Shown: positions 24,776-33,560 of the stretch, in pieces
Layout: every line of letters begins with the position of its first letter
How positions within the stretch are numbered: position 1 is the stretch's first letter
DNA from: Desulfovermiculus halophilus DSM 18834
GTDB lineage: Bacteria > Desulfobacterota > Desulfovibrionia > Desulfovibrionales > Desulfothermaceae
DNA: 64,000 bases
Direction: 5' to 3'
Assembly (NCBI RefSeq): GCF_000620765.1
Contig: NZ_JIAK01000008.1
Span: 1-64,000, forward strand
Program-made: the position numbers and the translations under genes
The notes under the pieces: generated by a model
What the model was told of the DNA's origin: nothing
Seen by the model: only the letters and a program-made list of their open reading frames with translations
Database searches by the model: none

Positions 24776-27535
24776 ATGCACGAAAATATACGCATTCGTG
24801 GTGCCAGACACCACAATCTGAAAAACCTTGATCTGGATATTCCCAGGAATGAGCTGGTGGTCATCTGCGGTCCCAGCGGATCCGGGAAGTCCACGTTGGC
24901 CTTTGATATCATCTACGCCGAGGGCCAGCGCAGGTATGTGGAATCCCTGTCCGCCTATGCCCGGCAGTTTCTGCCCCAGCTGGACAAGCCCAAGGTGGAC
25001 AAGGTGGAGGGGCTGTCCCCGGCAATTTCGCTGGAGCAGCACACCTCCACCCGCAATCCCAGGTCCACCGTGGGCACGGTGACCGAGATCTATGATTACC
25101 TGCGGGTTTTCTATGCCCGTCTGGGCCGGCCCTTCTGTCCCCAGTGCGGGCGAGCCATAGTGGCCCAGAGCTCGGACGAGATCATCGACTCCATCCTGAA
25201 CATGACCGCCGGGACCAAGTTTATGCTTTTGGCCCCGGTGGTGGAGCGGCGCAAAGGGACCCAGGCCGATCTGTTCAAGAAGCTCAAGAGCCAGGGCGTT
25301 GTCCGGGTTCGAGTGGACGGGGAGATACGGACTCTCGAGGAGCTCACTGAGCTGGCCAAGAACAAGGTGCACTCAGTGGATGTGGTCGTGGACCGTCTGG
25401 TGATCAAGGACACGGTGCGCAAGCGTCTGGCCGATTCCCTGGAGCTGGCCCTGCAGCTGGGCAACGGGCGGGTGGTGGTTTCCGAGATCGGAGGGGAGGA
25501 CGCTCTGTACAGCACAGAGGCGGTGTGTTCCGCTTGCGGCATTTCCCTGCCCGTGCCTTCGCCTCAGCTCTTTTCCTTTAACAGCCCGCAAGGCGCATGT
25601 CCTGCCTGTTCAGGACTGGGCAGCGTGGAGTATTTCGAGCCCATGCTGGTGGCGCCGAACCGGGGCTTGTCTCTGAACCAGGGGGCCCTGGTGCCCTGGA
25701 AAAAGGGAAACCTGCTCTCCCGCTATGCCCGGGAGCTGGACTGTCTGGGCCGGAGGTTCGGCTTTGATCTGGATACCGCCTTGAAGGACTACCCTCCAGA
25801 AGGCTGGGACGCTTTGTTTTACGGGCATGCGGAGTGCAGCTGGCCGGGAGTGGTCTCCCTCCTTGAATCCGGTGTGCAGCTGGGCAGGATCTGGCAGGAT
25901 GAGCTGGCCCGGTTCCGGCGCAGTACCGACTGTCAGGAGTGCGCCGGGGCCAGACTGTGCCCGGAGGCCCTGGCGGTCAAGGTGGAGGGCAGAAGCATCC
26001 AGGACATCTGCCGCATGTCCATCCTCCGGGCCCTGGAATGGCTGCAGGGGCTTGACTTTCAGGGATATCAAGAGCATATCGCGCTTCCTCTGCTTCGGGA
26101 GCTCACCCATAGGCTGGAATTTCTGGTCAATGTGGGGCTGGACTACCTGAGCCTGGGCCGGACCATGTCCACCCTGTCCGGAGGCGAGGCCCAGCGTATC
26201 CGCCTGGCCGGACAGCTGGGGTCCGGACTGGTCGGAGTGACCTATGTCCTGGACGAACCGAGCATCGGCCTGCATCCCAGGGACAACGCCCGTTTGATCC
26301 AGTCCCTCAAGGATCTCCAGGGCCGGGGGAACACCGTGCTGGTGGTGGAGCACGACGAGCCGACCATCAGGGCTGCGGATCATGTTCTGGAGCTTGGACC
26401 GGGATCCGGGGCCCTGGGCGGTGAGGTGATCTTTGCCGGACGGGTCCCGGAGCTTTTGCAGGCCCAGGATTCTTTGACCGGAAAGTACCTGCGCCGGGAT
26501 CTGGTCATCCCGGTGCCCGAGTCCAGACGCAGGGCGGAGCAGACCCTGCGCCTGGAGCATGTGCGAACCAACAACCTGCAGGACCTGAGCCTGGACATCC
26601 CCCTGGGGGCGCTGGTCTGCGTGACCGGGGTCTCCGGTTCGGGCAAGAGCTCCCTGGTGGTGGATACCATGTACAAGCATCTGGCACTGGCCCGGGGGAT
26701 CAAGGTGGACAATCCCGGTCAGGTGGACAGCTTTGTGGGCGCGGAGCAGGTGGAGAAAATCATATCCATTGATCAGTCCCCGATAGGCAGGACCCCGAGG
26801 TCCAATCCAGCCACCTATACCAAGGTCTTTGACGAGATACGAAAGGTCTTTGCCGCGACCGCCGAGGCCAGAAAGCGGGGATACAAGCCGGGACGGTTCA
26901 GCTTCAACGTCCGGGGCGGACGGTGCGAGGCCTGCCAGGGGGACGGACAGATCCGGGTGGAAATGCATTTTCTGCCGGATGTCTTCGTCACCTGCGACGT
27001 TTGTCAGGGCCAGCGCTACAACCGGGAGACCCTGGACGTGACCTACAAGGGGCTGAACATCGCCCAGGTCCTGGATTTAAGCGTGCGCCAAGCCAGGTCG
27101 TTTTTCGCCAACTATCCGGTTTTGGAACGCAAGCTGGGCATCCTGGAGGATGTGGGGCTGGAATACATCACCCTGGGCCAGCCGGCCACCACTCTGTCCG
27201 GGGGCGAGGCCCAGCGGCTGAAGATATCCAGGGAGCTGGGCAAGAAGAGCCTGCCCGGGACCCTGTATGTCCTGGACGAGCCGACCACCGGTCTGCACAT
27301 GCACGAGGTGGGCAAGCTGATTCATGTCCTGCAGGCCCTGGTGGACAAGAAGGCCTCGGTGGTGGTCATCGAGCACAATCTGGACGTGATCCGGGCCGCG
27401 GATTATGTCTTTGATCTCGGACCGGGAGGAGGGGAGTTTGGAGGACATATTGTGGCCCAGGGCACTCCGGAAGAGATTGGAGACAATCCGGAGTCAGTGA
27501 CCGGGGAGTTTCTGCGCGGGGAAAACCGGGGGTGA
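24776..27535 (+). CDS. uvrA: excinuclease ABC subunit A
   Basis: 919 residues, normal for UvrA. Two ABC modules: Walker A GPSGSGKST (about 32-40) and GVSGSGKSS, and signature LSGGEAQR in both halves. Zinc modules include CSACGISLPVPSPQLF, then CPAC, and the C-terminal CEACQGDGQ with CDVC. It is the damage-recognition subunit of nucleotide excision repair. The start at 24776 fits family similarity (NIRIRGARHHNLKNLDLDIP), but no Shine-Dalgarno is visible and a terminator ends six bases ahead. The message may start inside the terminator region or be leaderless. Confidence 0.97.
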   Translation: MHENIRIRGARHHNLKNLDLDIPRNELVVICGPSGSGKSTLAFDIIYAEGQRRYVESLSAYARQFLPQLDKPKVDKVEGLSPAISLEQHTSTRNPRSTVGTVTEIYDYLRVFYARLGRPFCPQCGRAIVAQSSDEIIDSILNMTAGTKFMLLAPVVERRKGTQADLFKKLKSQGVVRVRVDGEIRTLEELTELAKNKVHSVDVVVDRLVIKDTVRKRLADSLELALQLGNGRVVVSEIGGEDALYSTEAVCSACGISLPVPSPQLFSFNSPQGACPACSGLGSVEYFEPMLVAPNRGLSLNQGALVPWKKGNLLSRYARELDCLGRRFGFDLDTALKDYPPEGWDALFYGHAECSWPGVVSLLESGVQLGRIWQDELARFRRSTDCQECAGARLCPEALAVKVEGRSIQDICRMSILRALEWLQGLDFQGYQEHIALPLLRELTHRLEFLVNVGLDYLSLGRTMSTLSGGEAQRIRLAGQLGSGLVGVTYVLDEPSIGLHPRDNARLIQSLKDLQGRGNTVLVVEHDEPTIRAADHVLELGPGSGALGGEVIFAGRVPELLQAQDSLTGKYLRRDLVIPVPESRRRAEQTLRLEHVRTNNLQDLSLDIPLGALVCVTGVSGSGKSSLVVDTMYKHLALARGIKVDNPGQVDSFVGAEQVEKIISIDQSPIGRTPRSNPATYTKVFDEIRKVFAATAEARKRGYKPGRFSFNVRGGRCEACQGDGQIRVEMHFLPDVFVTCDVCQGQRYNRETLDVTYKGLNIAQVLDLSVRQARSFFANYPVLERKLGILEDVGLEYITLGQPATTLSGGEAQRLKISRELGKKSLPGTLYVLDEPTTGLHMHEVGKLIHVLQALVDKKASVVVIEHNLDVIRAADYVFDLGPGGGEFGGHIVAQGTPEEIGDNPESVTGEFLRGENRG

Positions 27536-27538
27536 TGC

Positions 27539-28174
27539 ATGGATCAGGGATTTCCAGAAAGTATAGCCTCTCCCGGGATCAAGGAATCCTGGGAGGTGCT
27601 GGCCGGCAGGGAGCCGCAGGCGGTCCAAGCCGGGGCCTTGGTCGACTATGACCGCCAGACTGGAACATACATGGTTCCCTGTTTGGGGCAGACGGTTGCG
27701 GTCAGTCTTGGGCAAAAGCGGCTGTGGGCTCAGTCCGATCTGGGCAACTCCATGCTAAATACATATCCGGAGTACTCCAAGCTGTCCATTCTCCGCTACC
27801 TGGCTCATGCCCAGGACAAGCCATTGAGCGGGGAGATGATCAAACCCAGTCAACTTCCGGGCGGAGACTTTTTCGCCTCAGGCAGCCACGTTCTGCCCAT
27901 GGGTGCATTGGCCCGCAGGTTCGACCACCTGGGGCAAGAGCTGGTGCGCCGGGGGAAGGTCCTTGGCGGCGTGCAGGACGAGCACGGGGATGCAGGGCTG
28001 AAGCTGTTTTCCTTTCCCCGCATCCCGGTTCAGCTCATCTTCTGGTTCAGTGACGATGAGTTTCCTGCCGGGGCCACCCTGCTGGTGGACAGGAGCTGCC
28101 TGGAGCATATGGCCGTGGACATCGTCTGGTCCACATGCATGCTGAGTCTGCTTATGCTGCGGACGGATCTGTAA
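27539..28174 (+). CDS. DUF3786-type protein
   Basis: 211 residues starting three bases after the uvrA stop, so probably co-transcribed with it. The pattern EYSKLSILRYLAHAQDKPLSGEMIKPSQLPGG, read in pieces (LRYLAHAQ, then FFASGSHVLP), and the end RIPVQLIFWFSDDEFPAGATLLVD, CLEHMAVDIVW match what I know of DUF3786 proteins of anaerobes, whose function is unknown. No catalytic motif, signal peptide or membrane segment is seen. Confidence 0.7.
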   Translation: MDQGFPESIASPGIKESWEVLAGREPQAVQAGALVDYDRQTGTYMVPCLGQTVAVSLGQKRLWAQSDLGNSMLNTYPEYSKLSILRYLAHAQDKPLSGEMIKPSQLPGGDFFASGSHVLPMGALARRFDHLGQELVRRGKVLGGVQDEHGDAGLKLFSFPRIPVQLIFWFSDDEFPAGATLLVDRSCLEHMAVDIVWSTCMLSLLMLRTDL

Positions 28175-28203
28175 GGACCACTCTTCAGGCTTGAGGGCTG
28201 GTT

Positions 28204-29492
28204 CTACCGAAACCCCATGATCTGGGGAAGCCACAGGACGCTCTGGGGGAGATAGGTCAAGATCAGGAGCACGACCAGCTGTATGCCCAGAAAGGGCAAA
28301 ACGGCCCTGGACACGTACAGGATGTTCCGCCTGGCCAGGGATGCGGTGATGAACAGGCTGACCCCCATGGGCGGGGTGCAGTAGCCGATGGCCAGATTGA
28401 CGGTCATGATCAGCCCGAAGTGCATGGGGTCGATGCCAAACGAGGCCAGCATGGGCAGGAAGATCGGTCCCAGGATCAGGGTGGCGGAAATGATGTCCAT
28501 GAACATGCCGATGATCAGAAGCATGCAGTTCATGCACAAGAGAAACAGGGCCGGAGAGTCGATGCCGGCCAGGACCATCTCGGTCAATCGGCCGGGGATG
28601 TTTTCCAGGGTCAGAAAGCGGCCGAAGCAGGTGGCCCCGGCCACGATGATCAGCAGGGTGGAGGAGGTGATTGCGGAGTCCACGGTGATTCGTCTGGCCT
28701 GGGACCAGGACAGGGAACGGTGGATGAACAGCTCCACGGCAAAGGCGTAGGCAGTGGCCACCACCGCCGCCTCGTTGGCGGTGAATATTCCGGAGAAGAT
28801 GCCCCCGAAGATGATCATCGGCAAAAGCAGGGCCCAGATGCCTTCCCGCAGGGCCTGCCGGATCTCTCCTGCTCGCAGGGGCCTCCGGCTGCATAGGTGT
28901 GGATTCTTTCTGCTGATCAGCCAGGTATAGACGCAGACCCCGAGCATAATCAGTCCCCGGGAATGAACCCGGTCAGGAAAAGCCCCTCCAGGGACACATT
29001 GCTGATCATGCTGTACAGGATCATGCTGATGCTGGGGGGGATGATCACCCCCAGATTGGGGGAGGTGCTCATCACCCCCAGAGCATAGGACTCGTTGTAG
29101 CCCTGCTGGAGGAGGGAGGGGATCATCACGCCCCCGATGGCCACCACAGTGGCCACCGTGGAGCCGGAGATGGCCCCGAACAGCCCGCAGGCCAGGACTC
29201 CGGCCATGCCCAGGCCGCCTGGAAGCCAGCCCACAAAGGCGTTGGCCACCCGGATCAGCCTGGAGACGATCTGGCCGGAGCCCATGATATTGCCGCAGAG
29301 AATAAAGAAGAGGACCACCAGGGCAAAGTTGTCCAGGCTGCGGAACAGAGTCTGGTACAAAAGCAGCATGGGCATGGGGGTGAACAAAATAAGGCCCAGG
29401 GCCGCGGAAACGAACAGACAGATATAGACCGGAATGTTCACGGCCAATGCGCCGAGGAGGATGAAAAGGACGATCAGATCGCTGGATTCCAT
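28204..29492 (-). pseudogene. dctM: TRAP transporter large permease (DctM) with a frameshift
   Basis: Two adjacent frames together give a full-length DctM of about 430 residues. The first 180 (from ATG 29492: LIVLFILLGALAVNIPVYICL, then GVMIPSLLQQGYN and PNLGVIIPPSISMILY) end at a TGA at 28952-28950. The protein continues without loss in the next frame (LIMLGVCVYTWL to the stop at 28204), including LILGPIFLPMLASFGIDPMHFG and NLAIGYCTPPMGVSLFI. The shift lies at the CCCGGGGACTGA stretch (28950-28960, plus-strand numbering). It could be a real loss of function, a sequencing error, or less likely a programmed slip. The neighbours dctQ and dctP are intact. Confidence 0.85.
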
Positions 29493-29509
29493 TGGCGGCC
29501 AAAAGGTGG

Positions 29510-30025
29510 CTAGAAGGGTGAATGCCGAAGGCGGCCCAGGGCCTGCAGGCTTCTGATCGTCATCAGCAGGCCGGTCACAGGCAGCACGGCGTAGATCCAG
29601 GCCAGGGGAATGTGCATGGCGATGGTTCGCTGGTTTGTTTCCTGCATCATGATGACCATTTCCCAGCCGAAACGGATGAGCAGGAGGGCAAAAGCCAGGG
29701 TGGCCAGATAGTGTACTCCGGCCAGGAAGCGGCGCAGATTGGGAAAGATATGGGCCGCAGCGTCGATGCTGACCTGCTGGCCGCGTTTGACCGCCAGGCT
29801 GCAGCCCAGCAGGGTGGTGACGATGATCACCTCCCGGACCAGTTCCTGAGCCCAGGGCAGGGAGTGATGGAAGCCGTAGCGGAGGACGACATTGATCAGC
29901 AGGGCGATCAGGGCCCCGATGACACTAAGAGCCAGAACCCACTCCTCACCCGCGCTCATCAGCCGGTCCAAGCGGGAATACATGCCTTGCAGCCTGGTCA
30001 TGATCTTGCCAGATTCGCGCTGCAT
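29510..30025 (-). CDS. dctQ: TRAP transporter small permease (DctQ)
   Basis: 171 residues from ATG 30025, chosen for the GGAGAG site upstream. Four hydrophobic segments with the DctQ pattern NVVLRYGFHHSLPWAQELVR and SLAVKRGQQVSIDAAA. It pairs with DctM in the membrane. The dctP-Q-M order on the minus strand is the usual operon. Confidence 0.9.
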   Translation of the reverse strand: MQRESGKIMTRLQGMYSRLDRLMSAGEEWVLALSVIGALIALLINVVLRYGFHHSLPWAQELVREVIIVTTLLGCSLAVKRGQQVSIDAAAHIFPNLRRFLAGVHYLATLAFALLLIRFGWEMVIMMQETNQRTIAMHIPLAWIYAVLPVTGLLMTIRSLQALGRLRHSPF

Positions 30026-30090
30026 TCGTTCTCTCCAGGGTCTGCCTGCCACTTTCGCGACACTTTCTTCGGTTTTCCGGGCATTGGTCT

Positions 30091-31173
30091 CTACTCGCCC
30101 ACAACCGGCTCATAGCCCATATATTCCTGAACTTCTCCCAGGTAGTCGTCCGGTCGGTATGGATCGCTGGGATACAGGGCGTTGATCCGCTGGGCATACT
30201 GTTCATGCACAGCATGACCTTTCTGCTGCAGCCAGGCCATGTCTTGCTCCGGAAGCTGATGGAATTTCACCCCCGCCTCTTGGGCCAGGGCAATCTGCTC
30301 CTCTTCCTGGGCCTGCCCCTGGCCCCTGATCTCGGCGTACACCTCATGGACCACCCGTTCGAAGGTTTCCCGCAGCTCCGGGGGGAGACTCTGCAGCCAG
30401 GACTGGTTGAAAATCCAGATGTACAGGCCCTGGGCGTAGTTGATCCGGGTGAAGTGCTGGGCCACCTCGAACTTTTTGGTGATGTTGCAGACGATGGGAG
30501 AATGATCCAGGCCGGTGATCACGTTCTGCTTCAAGGCCACATGCACATCAGGCCAGGGCATAACCACGGTGCTGAGATCCCATTTCCTATACAGCAGCTG
30601 GTTGACTGCTGCTTCGGCTATCCGGAACTTGACTCTGCGGGCCTGGTCCAGATCGGTCACGGGTTCGGTGGTTGCCCAGCCGTAGGTTCCGTAGGTGGTG
30701 ATGTCCAGGCCCACAATGCCCTGGTGCAGCATGGAGCGCAGAAAGTGCTCGAACAGCTTTCCGCTGTCCACGAAGCGATCCAGCTTTGCGTAGGAGTTGA
30801 TCAGAAAGGGGAGATTGACCAGGCCGAAGCGGGGACCGAGATTGGTGGCCGCCACTGAGCTGACCCCCATGCCCTGAATGGCGCCCATCTTGAGCATGTT
30901 CAGGACCTCAACTTCCCCGCCGAGCATGGAAAAGGGTTTGTAGTCGATATAGATCTTTCCCTGTGTCGCCTCCCACATGGCGTCGCGCAGGGCGTACCCG
31001 GCGTATCCGCCCTTGATCACCGGGTGGGAGACGTTGGAGATGATGCACGTGTACTCCGCTCCGGAGGGATCGAAGTCCGGCTTCCATCTGTCCAGGGACT
31101 GCGGACCGGCGATGGCGGCGGATGCTGCGGTCAGCAGCATGCATAGCGCACAGAATGCGGCTCGGATATTCAT
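30091..31173 (-). CDS. dctP: TRAP transporter substrate-binding protein (DctP)
   Basis: 360 residues with a signal peptide (FCALCMLLTAASAAIAG). DctP-family features: a GAIQGMGVSSVAATNLGPRFG loop, LPFLINSYAKLDRFVDSG, and the family block VKFRIAEAAVNQLLYRKWDL, PWPDVHVALKQNVITGLDHS. The ligand-binding Arg is probably in RVKFRI. It scavenges an organic acid or similar compound for the DctQM permease; the substrate cannot be read from sequence. Confidence 0.92.
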   Translation of the reverse strand: MNIRAAFCALCMLLTAASAAIAGPQSLDRWKPDFDPSGAEYTCIISNVSHPVIKGGYAGYALRDAMWEATQGKIYIDYKPFSMLGGEVEVLNMLKMGAIQGMGVSSVAATNLGPRFGLVNLPFLINSYAKLDRFVDSGKLFEHFLRSMLHQGIVGLDITTYGTYGWATTEPVTDLDQARRVKFRIAEAAVNQLLYRKWDLSTVVMPWPDVHVALKQNVITGLDHSPIVCNITKKFEVAQHFTRINYAQGLYIWIFNQSWLQSLPPELRETFERVVHEVYAEIRGQGQAQEEEQIALAQEAGVKFHQLPEQDMAWLQQKGHAVHEQYAQRINALYPSDPYRPDDYLGEVQEYMGYEPVVGE

Positions 31174-31198
31174 GGCCCTCTCCTTGCGGTTGTTTGAT

Positions 31199-31828
31199 TC
31201 ATGAACAGGGATTTTGGTTTTGATCGGTCTGAACAGCCCTGAACGGGGTGGTGAACTTGTGCCCCAAAAAGAGTATGGCCTGCCGGAGGTCCTGTTTGCT
31301 CAAGACATTGCTCTCCAGAAACTGTTGGATGAGAAATCCTTCAAAGAGGGCAATGACAAAGGCCCCAAGCTTTTGGGCCTCCGCGCTGTCGTGGATAAAC
31401 GGAGCCAGGATCTGGGAGAACAGGTCCGTGGACAGGCGGTAGCTGCTCCGGTTCAGCTTTTCCCTGACCTCTTTGTTCCCGAAGGCATGGATGGTAAACT
31501 CCAGGAACACCCTGGACCAGTTCTCGTCGTCAATAATGGTCTCCAGAAAATCCACCAGGACATTGAGCATCTGGTCCAGGTTCTGGGCCCGGTCCATCTT
31601 CTGCTGCCTCAAAGTGCGGTATTCCCGCAATCTGGCTTCCATGATGTCCAGGAATATCTCGTCCTTGCTTTTCCAGCAACGGTAGAAGCTGCCCTTGGCG
31701 TATCCGGCATGGTCGGTTATCTCGGCGATGGTGGCCGCTCCAAAGCCTTTGCGCTCGAAAATGCGCGCGGCCGACTGCATGAGCTCCTCTTTGGTCTGTT
31801 GGGCTTTTTCCTTTTGTCGTCTGGCCAT
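31199..31828 (-). CDS. TetR-family transcriptional regulator
   Basis: 209 residues from ATG 31828; an upstream in-frame start would run through the operator. Helix-turn-helix in residues 15-60: ELMQSAARIFERKGFGAATIAEI then AGYAKGSFYRCWKSKDEIF. The rest is a helical ligand and dimer domain. It lies between the TRAP operon (same strand, 25 bases downstream) and the divergent gamma-glutamyltransferase gene, so either or both are likely targets. Confidence 0.92.
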   Translation of the reverse strand: MARRQKEKAQQTKEELMQSAARIFERKGFGAATIAEITDHAGYAKGSFYRCWKSKDEIFLDIMEARLREYRTLRQQKMDRAQNLDQMLNVLVDFLETIIDDENWSRVFLEFTIHAFGNKEVREKLNRSSYRLSTDLFSQILAPFIHDSAEAQKLGAFVIALFEGFLIQQFLESNVLSKQDLRQAILFLGHKFTTPFRAVQTDQNQNPCS

Positions 31829-31848
31829 TTTGAATCCTTGTTCACTTT

Positions 31849-31863
31849 GTGACCAATGGTCAC
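31849..31863. promoter_or_regulatory. palindromic operator GTGACCAATGGTCAC
   Basis: A perfect 15-bp palindrome with one central base, 20 bases upstream of the TetR start and 75 bases upstream of the divergent gene. The size and place suit autorepression by the TetR protein. Confidence 0.75.
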
Positions 31864-31937
31864 TTACTGAGTATGTTGTTTTTTCCCGTTTTGTCAAGCA
31901 AGATGGCCCCAAAGTATATGTGAACCATGAGGTTTGT

Positions 31938-33518
31938 ATGACGTTCTGGACCTTTCCCTATCCGTCACAGCGCATGCCGGTGCTGGCCGACAATGTGCTG
32001 GCTACCTCCCAGCCCCTGGCCGCCCAGGCCGGATTGCACATGCTCAGGCATGGAGGGAATGCCCTGGACGCGGCCTTGGCCGCGGCCATTGCCCTGACTG
32101 TGGTCGAGCCAACCGGCAACGGTCTGGGCTCTGATCTCTTCGCCCTGATATGGGACGGGCAAGGGCTGCAGGGCATCAACGGTTCCGGCCGGTCCCCCCG
32201 GGCCTGGAACCTTCAGCGGTTTGCCGGTCTGCGGAGCATGCCGACTGCCGGTTGGGACGCGGTGACTGTCCCTGGCGCGGTTCGGGCCTGGAGCGATCTT
32301 TCAGCCCGCTACGGAGCTCTGCCCTTTGCCGACCTGTTTGAGCCGGCGATCCGCTATGCCCGGGACGGCTTCCTGGTCTCTCCGCTGATAGCCGGGCAAT
32401 GGGCCGCCGTGTCCCGCCTCCACGCCCACCGACCGGAGTTCGCGGACGCGTTTTTGCCCGGCGGGAGGCCTCCGAGAACCGGAGAGCGGTTCGCCAATCC
32501 GGATCAGGCCCGCTCATTGCAGCTGTTGGCCGAGACCCAGGGGCAGGCTTTGTATCAGGGGGAGCTGGCCGAGGCCATGGTCCGTCAGGCTCGGGAACAG
32601 GGCGGTGCCCTGACCCTGACTGACTTGGCCGAGCACGAGTCCGTCTGGACCGAGCCCATAGGGATCGGGGTTCGGGATTGGACGGTGCACGAGATGCCGC
32701 CCAACGGGCAGGGACTGGCCGCGCTCATTGCCCTGGGGATTCTGGACATTCTGCAGGTAGACCGGTTTGCAGCGGATTCGGCGCAGGCGGTGCATTATCA
32801 GGTGGAAGCCATGAAGGCCGCCTTTTCCCAGGTCCACGCCCATGTGGCCGATCCCCGGGCCATGACCACGCCGGCTGAAGATTTCCTGGCCCCGGAATTT
32901 TTGGACCAGCTTGCCCGGAGCATTGACCCGCACCGGGCGGCGAGGCCGGTTTCCCATATCCCGTCCAGCGGAGGGACCGTCTATCTCACCGCTGCGGACG
33001 AACAAGGGCGGATGGTTTCTCTGATCCAGTCCAATTACACCGGCTTTGGCTCAGGGGTGGTGGTCGGCGGGACCGGAATCAGCCTGCAGAACCGGGGAGC
33101 TGGGTTTGTCCTCGATCCGGAGCATCCCAACTGCGTGGCCGGAGGCAAGCGGCCCTTTCACACCATTCTCCCCGGGTTTGTGACCAGCCACGGCAGGCCG
33201 CTGCTCAGCTTTGGGGTGATGGGTGCCCACATGCAGCCGCAGGGGCATGTGCAGGTCCTGCAGCGTATGCAGCTGTGGGGGCAGAATGCCCAGACCGCCC
33301 TGGACGCGCCGCGCTGGCAGGTGAACCCGGACTGCAGTCTGGCCCTGGAGCCCCGTCTGGCCGGAAGCATCGGCCCGCAGCTGGTAGCAATGGGCCACGA
33401 ACTGGTCCATGATCCGCCAGGATTTCTTTTCGGGGGAGGGCAGATCGTCCACTGCCAGGGGTCCGGGTTTGCCGCGGCATCTGACCCGCGCAAAGACGGA
33501 CAGGCGGTCGGGTTTTGA
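31938..33518 (+). CDS. ggt: gamma-glutamyltransferase family protein
   Basis: 526 residues from ATG 31938. N-terminal MPVLADNVLATSQPLAAQAGLHML, DAALAAAIALTVVEPTGNGLG, AVTVPGAVRAW and EMPPNGQGLAALIAL are GGT hallmarks. The nucleophile is probably Thr347 in SSGGTVYLTAADEQG, where self-cleavage would give the two subunits, and GGKRPFHTILPGFV follows. No signal peptide, so cytoplasmic, like the YwrD-type branch. The substrate may be a gamma-glutamyl amide rather than glutathione. Divergent from tetR across a palindromic operator. Confidence 0.9.
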   Translation: MTFWTFPYPSQRMPVLADNVLATSQPLAAQAGLHMLRHGGNALDAALAAAIALTVVEPTGNGLGSDLFALIWDGQGLQGINGSGRSPRAWNLQRFAGLRSMPTAGWDAVTVPGAVRAWSDLSARYGALPFADLFEPAIRYARDGFLVSPLIAGQWAAVSRLHAHRPEFADAFLPGGRPPRTGERFANPDQARSLQLLAETQGQALYQGELAEAMVRQAREQGGALTLTDLAEHESVWTEPIGIGVRDWTVHEMPPNGQGLAALIALGILDILQVDRFAADSAQAVHYQVEAMKAAFSQVHAHVADPRAMTTPAEDFLAPEFLDQLARSIDPHRAARPVSHIPSSGGTVYLTAADEQGRMVSLIQSNYTGFGSGVVVGGTGISLQNRGAGFVLDPEHPNCVAGGKRPFHTILPGFVTSHGRPLLSFGVMGAHMQPQGHVQVLQRMQLWGQNAQTALDAPRWQVNPDCSLALEPRLAGSIGPQLVAMGHELVHDPPGFLFGGGQIVHCQGSGFAAASDPRKDGQAVGF

Positions 33519-33560
33519 GCACAAGGGCAGATCCTGGAAAGCGGAAACAGCGAGTCACGT

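Noticed and set aside
25610-26968. 452-codon minus-strand frame over uvrA
   Set aside because: Shadow of UvrA; its coding strand carries all ABC and zinc motifs.
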